Shown in pieces: positions 24,187 through 32,142 of a DNA stretch of 59,090 nt. The position numbers were made by a program, and so were the translations under genes. The DNA is from Prevotellaceae bacterium UBA3627. Lineage in GTDB: Bacteria > Bacteroidota > Bacteroidia > Bacteroidales > Bacteroidaceae. Positions within the stretch are counted from its first letter, which is position 1. The number at the start of each line of letters is the position of its first letter. The notes under the pieces are model-generated. The model was not told the origin of the DNA, did not search any database, and saw nothing but the letters and a program-made list of their open reading frames with translations. The stretch spans positions 1-59,090 of the forward strand of contig DFLE01000033.1 in the NCBI GenBank assembly GCA_002373375.1, read 5' to 3'.

Positions 24187-26175
24187 ATGTTCAAGCATAT
24201 AATAAGGATTCTGCAGTTTGTTGTTTGTGCGTCGATGTCTTTCCTTCCTTTGACGGGATTGGCTGATGACGCAGCAACCTTTTATGTGTTGAATTCACAA
24301 AAGGGACTAAGCAGTGACAATGTATGGCAGATTACACAACTGCGTGACGGTCGCATGGTGGTGATGACCGACCGCTCGGTCGATGTATATAACGGACGTC
24401 GGTTCAATTCCATACAGATAGACACTGCCCTGTATATGCCATTGCCCGATTATACCGGCGAGACACGCCTGTTCACAGATGCTGACGACCACCTCTGGAT
24501 GAAGCGCAAGAAGCGACTCTACTGCTTTGACCTGCGAACGATGAAACAACACAAGGAAGACGGTTGGACTGCATCCGATGTATTCATTGACTCATACGTA
24601 TGTAAATGGTTAAGCGACGGCAAACGCTTACATGGTAATCCTGCATGTAAGGCATTGCCATTGCCTAGTGAGGCCTGCCGACTGCAAGACATAGCAGATG
24701 TAGGCGATACCATCTACGCCTTCTTTGAAACAGGAATGCTCGTGGCATATCGCAAGGATGGCTCCGTACTGTTTCGCTCTAAAGCATACGGACAGGAGCA
24801 GGCTTCGCAGTACCTGCTCACGTCATTGGTGGTGAAAGGCTTCGATGGATGCATATACCAAGTGAGGTCCGGACACCACGGCAGCATCCTGTTGGCATTT
24901 GACACCCATAGTAGAAGGTGGCGCACACTGCTTACAAGCGACAAGATGATGCACACACTGACAGCCACGCCCACCGGTTGGCTGTACGTCACCACGCCTG
25001 ACGGCTATCTGCGCCTGAACCCAGTTACAGGACAACAGGAGACGTTCAAGGAGCTGCACCTGCCCGACGGGTCGATGCTCTCAACCGGCATCAATACAGT
25101 GTTGCTCGACCGCGAAGGAGGCATCTGGTTGGGCACCTATCAAAACGGACTGCTCTATAGTTCGCCACTCTCAGGACTGTTTGCCACTCGCCCCATCGAT
25201 ATCAGCGTTTTCCCTATACTTACCGACATCTACCTTCACAGCCAACCGTTAGAGGTCTTTCAGAATTACGACGGTAAGCAGATTCTAACTGTCACACCAC
25301 CTTATGTCAGTCATCTTGACTTTGATTACGACCAGAACTCGCTGGCGTTTCAGTTCTCCACGATGAACTATGTGCGTCCGCGCAGCACCTGCTACCGTTA
25401 TCGCTTCTCTGGCGACGGCAACCAGTGGCACACCGTGTCTGCAGACTCAGTGCCGCGCCTTGTTGATGACAATGGCGTGTTCTACCTGCCTCTTGTAGGT
25501 CTGTCTCCAGGACATTATACGCTCGAAGTAATGGCCACTACCAACCCAGGCCATTGGGACAAGAGGAACGTGCGCCGCATTACGTTCACTATTCGACCAC
25601 CTTGGTGGCAGTCGCCCGTTGCCTTCGCATTCTACATATTAGGTGCGGGAATGCTTGTTTTCTTCTGTTTCCGACTCTATCGCCGCCGCCTTGAGCGCCA
25701 GAACCGCGAAGCCTTGCTCATGGAGCAGGTCAGACGGCTGGCAGAGCAGGTAAACCAATATGAGCACGCCGAGGCTATGGTGGTGCTGAGTGAACCGAAA
25801 CCAACTCCTGACCCGTCGGACGAGAAAGAACCACCAGCCCCCGAACCCACAGAACAGGAAAAGGAGTTCATGGCACGCGCCACGCAATTGGTGGAGCAGC
25901 ACATTGGCGACAGCCAGTATGGTGTGGAGCAGTTGGCCGCCGACCTGAACATGGAGCGCACCGGACTGTATAAGAAGTTGACAGCCCTGATGCAGCAGTC
26001 GCCAGTCTTCTTCATTAGGAGCATACGCCTGCACCGCGCTGCAAACATGCTGCGCCGTGGCGACAAGTCAATAGCCGAGATATCCGAACTGACGGGATTC
26101 TCCTCACCAAGCTATTTCACCAAGTGCTTCATGAAGGAATTTGGCTGCCGACCATCGGAATATCCCGGCAAATAG
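24187..26175 (+). CDS. Membrane-anchored AraC-type regulator with periplasmic propeller sensor
   Basis: The 662-residue protein has a signal peptide or first anchor (to about residue 27). Two-component-regulator propeller repeats follow (LNSQKGLSSDNVWQI near residue 38, DREGGIWLGTYQNGLLYS near 310), then a Y_Y_Y domain (about 385-465), a membrane segment (about 477-497), a coiled coil (about 500-535), a Pro/Glu-rich linker (EPKPTPDPSDEKEPPAPEPT), and an AraC-type DNA-binding domain (about 560-660, AEISELTGFSSPSYFTKCFMKEFG). It has the sensor and output of a hybrid two-component system but no kinase or receiver. It probably senses a glycan in the periplasm and controls the GH31/GH28 genes downstream. 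Confidence 0.85.
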   Translation: MFKHIIRILQFVVCASMSFLPLTGLADDAATFYVLNSQKGLSSDNVWQITQLRDGRMVVMTDRSVDVYNGRRFNSIQIDTALYMPLPDYTGETRLFTDADDHLWMKRKKRLYCFDLRTMKQHKEDGWTASDVFIDSYVCKWLSDGKRLHGNPACKALPLPSEACRLQDIADVGDTIYAFFETGMLVAYRKDGSVLFRSKAYGQEQASQYLLTSLVVKGFDGCIYQVRSGHHGSILLAFDTHSRRWRTLLTSDKMMHTLTATPTGWLYVTTPDGYLRLNPVTGQQETFKELHLPDGSMLSTGINTVLLDREGGIWLGTYQNGLLYSSPLSGLFATRPIDISVFPILTDIYLHSQPLEVFQNYDGKQILTVTPPYVSHLDFDYDQNSLAFQFSTMNYVRPRSTCYRYRFSGDGNQWHTVSADSVPRLVDDNGVFYLPLVGLSPGHYTLEVMATTNPGHWDKRNVRRITFTIRPPWWQSPVAFAFYILGAGMLVFFCFRLYRRRLERQNREALLMEQVRRLAEQVNQYEHAEAMVVLSEPKPTPDPSDEKEPPAPEPTEQEKEFMARATQLVEQHIGDSQYGVEQLAADLNMERTGLYKKLTALMQQSPVFFIRSIRLHRAANMLRRGDKSIAEISELTGFSSPSYFTKCFMKEFGCRPSEYPGK

Positions 26176-26230
26176 GGCATTTTTCTTCATCATTACCATT
26201 TTCATCTTCATTTGTTTCAGTACTATGTAC

Positions 26231-26250
26231 GCAAAGTTTCGTAACTTTGC
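26231..26250 (+). promoter_or_regulatory. Promoter -7 box inside a palindrome before GH31
   Basis: GCAAAGTTTCGTAACTTTGC has perfect 8-base arms around TCGT. The right arm contains TAACTTTG (26242-26249), a good -7 box 22 bases before the GH31 start. The nearest upstream TTTG (26211) is 27 bases away, too far for a standard -33 box, so activation by a regulator bound at the palindrome is plausible. Confidence 0.5.
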
Positions 26251-26271
26251 AGCATAATTAATCAGAGAACT

Positions 26272-28695
26272 ATGAAGTACAAAAGAATCCTGTTGACGTG
26301 TCTGTGCATTATTACAGCCACGGTTATGCTGGCCGCCAATAAAGTGAAAACGAAGGCAGCCGAAGTGAAAGTAGTGAACGGAGTGACCATCCGCGTCAGT
26401 TACCTGTCAGATGACATCGTCCGCGTGGTAAAGTATCCCGGTGAGGGAGCTATGCCAGAAAGGCAGAGCTTCTCAGTGGTGCTGAAGGAAGGCGGCAAGG
26501 TCAATACGCCCAACGTCAGTGCAACCATAGACGGCACTACGGGCAGCGTTACCTTCCGTAGTCGCGATGGCAAGGTGTTGCTGCGGGAGACAACGGCAGG
26601 CACGATGAAACGCTATGAAGATGGCGCCGACAAAGGTCGCATGAGCATAGCCCAGACATGGACACTTGATGCTGGCGAAGCCATCTATGGTCTGGGACAG
26701 CTGCGCGATACAGCCATGGTATGGCGCGGACGCACCATGAAACTCTGGAACCATAACACCTATATAGCCATACCCTATGTTACATCAGAAAAAGGTTATG
26801 GATTATATTGGGATAACGCAGGAAGGAGTGAGTTTAAGGACAATGCCGAGGGCATGACATTCTCCTCAGAGGTGGCAGATGTCATGGACTACTACTACAT
26901 ATACCGCGACGGCACACAGGACGGCGTGATGGCCGGTGTGCGTGAGTTAGGTGGTCAGGCCACTATGTTTCCCCTCTGGGCTATGGGCCACTGGCAGTGT
27001 CGTGAGCGCTACAAGACGAGCGACGAGCTCTGCGGCGTGCTCGACCGCTACCGTGAGTTGCAGATACCACTCGACGCCATAGTGCAGGACTGGCAGTACT
27101 GGGGATGTGACTCAAACTGGAACGCCATGAGGTTTCAAAACCCTTACTATATTAATAAGGTAGGAGACCCGGCGTGGGAGAAATATCTGCCAAAGGACCT
27201 GCAGAAGATGGCTGCCGAGTATAAGGCCAAGGGACTGAAGCCACGCATAAAGAGTCCGGAGGAGATGGCAGAGTATGTGCACAAGAACAATGCGCACCTG
27301 ATGATTAGTATCTGGGCCAACTTCGGTCCATGGACAGAGGGCTATTCCAAGATGAAGGAGATAAACGCCCTGCTGCCTTTTGAGACGTGGCCGAGGAAGA
27401 AAGGCGTGCGTCCCTACGATGTGTTCAACCCCAAGGCACGCGACCTGTACTGGCAACAGCTCATGAACCTATACCGTGTAGGCTTTGATGCCTGGTGGAC
27501 CGACTCCACCGAGCCCGACCATTTCGAGGCTCCCGGTGATGACAGTTGCATGACCTACGCAGGTACGTGGCGCTCGGTGAAGAACGCCTTTCCGCTGATG
27601 ACCAACCGTGGCATATACGAACACCAGCGAGCCACAAAGGACAATACTAAGCGCTCACTGCAGATGACACGCAGCGGCACCTTCGGCTTGCAACGCTATG
27701 GCACGTTCTCATGGAGCGGCGACATCAGTGCGTCGTGGGCGGAGATGAAGAGACAGGTGCCCAGCGGATTGAACTACGTGCTTTGCGGCATACCCTTCTG
27801 GAATACAGACCTCGGAGGCTTCTTCTACCATGAGTACCAGCAGAGTGCCAAGAACCCAGCCTTGCAAGAGCTGCAGGTGCGCTGGATGCAGTGGGGTACG
27901 TTTATGCCACTGATGCGCAACCACTGCTCATCGCCCATGGTGAGCGAGATATATGAGTTTGGCAAGCCAGGCGACTGGGCATACGATGCCATGGTAGATG
28001 CAGTGAAGCTACGCTACCGCCTGTTGCCTTACATCTATTCTATGATGGGCGAGGTGGTGCAACACTCAGGCATGATGATGCGTCCGCTGGTGATGGACTT
28101 CGTAAATGACAAGAAAGCCATTCGCCTGAACGATGAGTATATGTTCGGCCACGCCTTGCTGGTAAAGCCCGTCACCGACCCGCTATACACATGGAAGGAC
28201 GAGAAGAAGCGCGGACACGAGATATACCCCGAAGTGAAGAAAGCAAAGGCGCCGTATGAGGTCTATCTGCCCTCAGGAACGCGTTGGTATGACTTCTTTA
28301 CCGGCGAACAGTTTGATGGCGGCTGTACCGTAAAGCGCCCCACACCCATTACCGATATGCCTGTTTATGTACGTGCAGGAAGCATCATACCATTCGGCCC
28401 TGACGTGCAGTACAGCTCAGAGAAAGCATGGGACAATCTGGACATACACGTTTACCCGGGAGCCGACGGCCAGTTCACACTCTATGAGGACGAGGGAGAC
28501 GGCTATAACTACGAGCGCGGCCAGTTTACAGAGATTACCTTCAAATGGGAAGACGCCACGCGTACCCTCACTATAGGGGGACAGAAAGGAAAGTTCAGGG
28601 GAATGCTGAAGACGCGCAAGTTTAATGTCGTTCTGCCCGACGGCACTCAGAAAACCGCTACATACAGTGGAAATGCCATTAGCGTGACACTGTAA
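26272..28695 (+). CDS. GH31 alpha-glycosidase, likely alpha-xylosidase
   Basis: The 807-residue protein has a signal peptide (MKYKRILLTCLCIITATVMLA), an N-terminal beta-sandwich (to about 230), a TIM barrel and C-terminal beta domains. The GH31 nucleophile is Asp411 in AWWTDSTEPD and the acid/base Asp484 in WSGDISASW. DAIVQDWQYWG and PFWNTDLGGFF are also typical. Alpha-xylosidases and some alpha-glucosidases share this form; it lacks the PA14 insert found in some Bacteroides xyloglucan enzymes. Probably periplasmic, it removes alpha-linked sugars from imported oligosaccharides. It is co-directional with the regulator gene. Confidence 0.88.
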   Translation: MKYKRILLTCLCIITATVMLAANKVKTKAAEVKVVNGVTIRVSYLSDDIVRVVKYPGEGAMPERQSFSVVLKEGGKVNTPNVSATIDGTTGSVTFRSRDGKVLLRETTAGTMKRYEDGADKGRMSIAQTWTLDAGEAIYGLGQLRDTAMVWRGRTMKLWNHNTYIAIPYVTSEKGYGLYWDNAGRSEFKDNAEGMTFSSEVADVMDYYYIYRDGTQDGVMAGVRELGGQATMFPLWAMGHWQCRERYKTSDELCGVLDRYRELQIPLDAIVQDWQYWGCDSNWNAMRFQNPYYINKVGDPAWEKYLPKDLQKMAAEYKAKGLKPRIKSPEEMAEYVHKNNAHLMISIWANFGPWTEGYSKMKEINALLPFETWPRKKGVRPYDVFNPKARDLYWQQLMNLYRVGFDAWWTDSTEPDHFEAPGDDSCMTYAGTWRSVKNAFPLMTNRGIYEHQRATKDNTKRSLQMTRSGTFGLQRYGTFSWSGDISASWAEMKRQVPSGLNYVLCGIPFWNTDLGGFFYHEYQQSAKNPALQELQVRWMQWGTFMPLMRNHCSSPMVSEIYEFGKPGDWAYDAMVDAVKLRYRLLPYIYSMMGEVVQHSGMMMRPLVMDFVNDKKAIRLNDEYMFGHALLVKPVTDPLYTWKDEKKRGHEIYPEVKKAKAPYEVYLPSGTRWYDFFTGEQFDGGCTVKRPTPITDMPVYVRAGSIIPFGPDVQYSSEKAWDNLDIHVYPGADGQFTLYEDEGDGYNYERGQFTEITFKWEDATRTLTIGGQKGKFRGMLKTRKFNVVLPDGTQKTATYSGNAISVTL

Positions 28696-28767
28696 CGTAT
28701 TAGGTGGGTTCTGAATAATCCTACCGAAACACGAAGGCAGCCTTTTTGTTTTCGTGTATAAACAGAA

Positions 28768-28819
28768 AACTGTTGCGAATTTGCAGAATTGAAAGTAAAT
28801 CTGTAAATTTGCAACAGTT
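28768..28819 (+). promoter_or_regulatory. Palindromic module with embedded promoter, copy 3
   Basis: The inverted repeat has TTTG (28780-28783) and TAAATTTG (28804-28811) exactly 20 bases apart, followed by TTTTTTT. The hairpin plus T-run also has the form of a terminator for GH31. The GH28 start lies about 60 bases downstream. Confidence 0.75.
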
Positions 28820-28873
28820 TTTTTAAGGTATAATTGCCCGGCACTTATCGTGTCGCTTTATTTGCAAAGAATT

Positions 28874-30391
28874 ATGTGTATAATAAAATCAACAGGTGAT
28901 TTCTGTGTCTGCCCTGTGCAGGCAGTCAGACGATATCTCTTCTTACTGATGGTGCTGACATCCTCAGCTATTGTCAATGCCGCAACAGATGTGGACTCGC
29001 TGGTAGCAACATTCCAGCAGGTGCGTATTCCGAGGCTGAAGGCCACTGTTGGTCCCTTGCCCTCGCCAAAGACCGACGCGCTGCCTACGCTGCAGGTGCT
29101 CATTGACGGGTTGGCTCGCAACGGCGGCGGCAGGCTCATAGTGAAGCCCGGCACCTATATGCTGCGTGGCTCGCTGGTTATGAAGAGTGGGGTAGAGCTG
29201 CACCTTGAGGAGGGGGCTCTGCTGCTGTTCAGCGGTGAGGCTGATGACTTCCTGCCTGTGGTAAAGACACGCTGGGAGGGTACGGATCTCATGGGACGCT
29301 CGGCAATGATATATGCCAATGGTGCGGAGAACATAGCCATCACTGGCAGCGGCACTATTGACGCGCAGGGACACATAGAGATGGCGCGGTGGGGAATGAC
29401 CGCCGACACTGAGGACTTCAAGGAGAATGCCCACGGCACGCACGGCGAGACGGTAGAGATGCCCGACGTGAGGCGGCTGCGTGCCCTTGGCGATGTGGAG
29501 GGCAGCGAACGTGTGTTTGGCAAGGGTACGCATCTGCGCCCGTGCGCTGTGGAGTTCTACCGCTGTAGCCGTGTGCTTGTGGAGGGCATAACGCTGAGAA
29601 ACAGCCCCTTCTGGTGCATACACCCTGTCTATTGCGATAACGTGACGGTGCGCGGCGTGACCATTGACAGCCATTCGCCTAACAACGACGGCTGCGACCC
29701 GGAGTCGTCGCGTAACGTGTTGATAGAGAACTGCCTCTTCCGCACTGGCGACGATGCCGTAGCCATCAAGGCAGGCAGGGATGCCGACGGCAGAAGGGTA
29801 GGGGTGCCGTCAGAGAATATAGTGATACGCCACTGCCGTTTCTATTCTGAGTGTAACGGACTGTGTATAGGCTCGGAGATGAGCGGAGGAGTGCGTGATG
29901 TGTATATGACCGACGTGGAGATAGGCAATGTGAAGAACGCCCTGCTCTTCAAGTCAAACCTTGACAGGGGAGGATATATACGCAATGTCTTTGTTGACAA
30001 CATACGCATAGCCTCTGCCAAGGGGGCTGTGCTAAGGTTTGAGACCAACTACTTCGGTTATCGTGGCGGCAACTGGCCGTCGCAGTATGAGCACTTCCGC
30101 ATCAGTAACGTCATGGCAGGCAGTGCCGAGGGCTACGGCGTGTATTATGACGGACCGGGTGTGCCTGTTACTGCTGCTGACGGTGCTGTTACCATGTCAC
30201 CCACGGAGAAGAACACCGCCTATGCCATATGCGACATAGAGGTGAGCGACTTCCATGTTAAGTCTGCCACGCACTCTTACTATCTCTTCAATACAGATAA
30301 CTGCCGCTTCCTGCGTTCTACGGTAAACGGCAAGCCTCTGCCAGAGCGCCCCGCTGAGTCGCTGACGAGGCAGATGTGTGACGTGTGGTAA
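28874..30391 (+). CDS. GH28 polygalacturonase-family protein with altered active site
   Basis: I chose the ATG at 28874 over the GTG at 28850; both lead into a hydrophobic signal region (RRYLFLLMVLTSSAIVNA). The protein is a right-handed beta-helix with N-N-D-G-C-D-P-E and TGDDAVAIK, the first two GH28 motifs. The usual G-H-G is replaced by C-N-G (Asn328) in CNGLCIGSEMSGG, and R-I-K is replaced by LFKSN. I recall this pattern in a Bacteroidetes GH28 subgroup, so it may reflect a different specificity rather than loss of activity. The gene converges on GH43 with 2 bases between. Confidence 0.85.
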   Translation: MCIIKSTGDFCVCPVQAVRRYLFLLMVLTSSAIVNAATDVDSLVATFQQVRIPRLKATVGPLPSPKTDALPTLQVLIDGLARNGGGRLIVKPGTYMLRGSLVMKSGVELHLEEGALLLFSGEADDFLPVVKTRWEGTDLMGRSAMIYANGAENIAITGSGTIDAQGHIEMARWGMTADTEDFKENAHGTHGETVEMPDVRRLRALGDVEGSERVFGKGTHLRPCAVEFYRCSRVLVEGITLRNSPFWCIHPVYCDNVTVRGVTIDSHSPNNDGCDPESSRNVLIENCLFRTGDDAVAIKAGRDADGRRVGVPSENIVIRHCRFYSECNGLCIGSEMSGGVRDVYMTDVEIGNVKNALLFKSNLDRGGYIRNVFVDNIRIASAKGAVLRFETNYFGYRGGNWPSQYEHFRISNVMAGSAEGYGVYYDGPGVPVTAADGAVTMSPTEKNTAYAICDIEVSDFHVKSATHSYYLFNTDNCRFLRSTVNGKPLPERPAESLTRQMCDVW

Positions 30392-30393
30392 CC

Positions 30394-31410
30394 TTACCTT
30401 GTAGGCTTCACGGGCTTGATGTGTCCCTGTTTGTCAAAGCACATACGGTCTATGCACACCTCGCGATGGGTGCCCGGTACGCCCTTGCCTCCGTTGACAA
30501 AGTCTTTGTTTATGCGGTGATATACTATGTACCACTTGTCCTTTCCAGGCACTTGCAGTATGGAGTTGTGTGCAGTGCCGTAAATCTCTTTCCCCGGCAG
30601 CTGTCTCAACACGTTACAGTGGTCAGGGTCAATGTTCAGCGGACCGAGTGGCGATGAGGCTGTGGCATAGCATACATGATAGTTAGGCGAGCCGGTGTCG
30701 TCAACAGACCACAGGAAGTAATATTTGCCGTTGCGATAGAATACGTATGCGCCCTCGCGGTAAGCCCATGTGCTGAGCGTGCCGCCCTTAGGCGTGAGGT
30801 TCACCTTCGTCTCAGGCTTGATGCTTACCATGTCGTCGTTAAGCTCTGCACCTGCCATGAAACCGTTACCCCAATAGAGGTAATACTTGCCGCTCACTGG
30901 GTCTTGGAACACGTCAACGTCAATGGCCTGTCCGCCTTTCAGTCCGGCAGGGCGGTCCTTGTCGGTTATTATGGAATGGTCAAGCGCCTTGAAAGGCCCT
31001 GTAGGACTATCGCTTATGGCGCAGCTTATCTCCTTACGCTTAGATACGGGGTTGTTGGCAGAGAAATAGAAGTAATACTTGTACTTCCCGTCAGCCTGCT
31101 TGCGCTCAATGATGCACGGAGCCCATGCGTAGCCGTCAGCCCACGGCACGTCATCGCCCTTCACGTCGAGCATCACGCCCTCGTCTTTCCAAGTCTTCAG
31201 GTCTTTTGACGAGAAGACGCTGAACGTCCATCCTCCCCAACCGGGATAGCCGTCGGTGGTGCTGTATATGTAGTATTGGTTGGTCTGCTCAGAGTATAAC
31301 ACCTCAGGGTCGGCATGGAAGCCGGGCAGTATGGGGTTCTTCTGTGCATACATACACAGTACGGTGAACAGTGATGAAACGAGGATACATGTTTTCTTGA
31401 ACATATTCAT
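30394..31410 (-). CDS. GH43 glycosidase (arabinan or xylan side-chain type)
   Basis: A 338-residue five-bladed beta-propeller enzyme with a signal peptide (MNMFKKTCILVSSLFTVLCMYA). The catalytic Asp34 lies in PGFHADPEV, the second Asp in GGQAIDVDVFQDP, and the general acid Glu in YREGAYVF. The family covers alpha-arabinofuranosidases, beta-xylosidases and galactosidases; in this pectin setting arabinan or galactan trimming is likely. It is single-domain and convergent with the GH28 gene. Low-complexity repeat DNA lies upstream. Confidence 0.88.
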   Translation of the reverse strand: MNMFKKTCILVSSLFTVLCMYAQKNPILPGFHADPEVLYSEQTNQYYIYSTTDGYPGWGGWTFSVFSSKDLKTWKDEGVMLDVKGDDVPWADGYAWAPCIIERKQADGKYKYYFYFSANNPVSKRKEISCAISDSPTGPFKALDHSIITDKDRPAGLKGGQAIDVDVFQDPVSGKYYLYWGNGFMAGAELNDDMVSIKPETKVNLTPKGGTLSTWAYREGAYVFYRNGKYYFLWSVDDTGSPNYHVCYATASSPLGPLNIDPDHCNVLRQLPGKEIYGTAHNSILQVPGKDKWYIVYHRINKDFVNGGKGVPGTHREVCIDRMCFDKQGHIKPVKPTR

Positions 31411-31499
31411 AGACTTTGCTTTATTGTTTAGTGGTCAGTAGTCAAGTAGTCAGTAGTTAAGACATTACGTTCTTTCTTTATAAGGTCGCGCCCCATTTG

Positions 31500-31541
31500 T
31501 CTTAACTCCTTAACTCCTTAACTTCTTTACTCCTGTAACTC
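31500..31541. repeat. Purine-rich low-complexity repeat
   Basis: CTTAACTCCTTAACTCCTTA and following units lie upstream of the GH43 gene, with purines on the minus strand. They belong to the same style of repeat as 11772 and 36251. CAGTAGT near-repeats precede them (31430-31460). Confidence 0.65.
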
Positions 31542-32062
31542 GAAAGTTGAGTTCTATATAAGTACAAAGTTACGAAATTATTTTGTAAAAACATCATGTT
31601 CCCTGCTATAATTCATCAATATACCACGTATTTCTTTCCACCCTTGATATAGATGCCGCGTCCTGTGCCGTTGCTCCTGCGTCCGCTCAGGTCATAGATG
31701 TTGTTGTCCTGCGTGCACATCTTGGTGCCCATGCTTACATTGACAATGGCGTCAGCCTCCTCCAGCGGCACGTCAGCCATGTTCATGTCGCTGCCCATGT
31801 AGTAACCCAGGTTGGTAGGCTGGTTATAGCCTATGTTCTGGTTTATGCACTGCATCCAGTATGTGTGGTCGCTCATGAGGTAAGGGAACTTATAGTCAGA
31901 AGGATACCATGTAGAGAATATCTTCAGGTCCTTCAGCTTTGTGTTGTCAGGCACTATGAACTCCTCGCGCCAGTCGCCGAGGAAGTCGCCATACCAGCTT
32001 GGGTTTGACTTGCTGCCATTGATAAACGACTCATCCCTCAGGTTTCCCCCTGCGCTCTTTCT

Positions 32063-32099
32063 CCATAACCCTTTATTTCTTATTCCCTTTTTTCGAGTT
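32063..32099. repeat. Purine-rich repeat at the PL11 break point
   Basis: CCATAACCCTTTATTTCTTA and TTCCCTTTTTTCGAGTT (minus-strand purine-rich) sit exactly where PL11 homology ends. The sequence belongs to the same style as the repeats at 11772, 31500, 36251 and 43166. Confidence 0.55.
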
Positions 32100-32129
32100 G
32101 ATGATGACGGTTTATTCAGAATTTTTGTA

Positions 32130-32137
32130 TAAATTTG
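32130..32137 (+). promoter_or_regulatory. -7 box immediately before the hybrid regulator gene
   Basis: TAAATTTG lies only 5 bases before the ATG at 32143, so transcripts would be leaderless or nearly so. No -33 TTTG is found at 19-21 bases upstream. Confidence 0.45.
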
Positions 32138-32142
32138 CAATC

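Larger units (their letters stand above)
31616..32140 (-). pseudogene. C-terminal remnant of PL11 rhamnogalacturonan lyase
   Basis: Reading leftwards, about 145 residues match the end of PL11 lyases: NGSKSNPSWYGDFLGDWREE, then FSTWYPSDYKFPYLMSDHTY and NQPTNLGYYMGSD, followed by a type IX-like tail (NIYDLSGRRSNGTGRGIYIK). The true enzyme has several hundred more residues, and its catalytic propeller is missing. Homology stops near 32060, where purine-rich repeat DNA (32063-32099) and the promoter of the regulator gene begin. The open frame up to 32140 is therefore chance extension. Confidence 0.8.

Noticed and set aside
30676..31209. 177-codon open frame on the plus strand
   Set aside because: It is antisense to the GH43 gene, whose catalytic motifs are clear.
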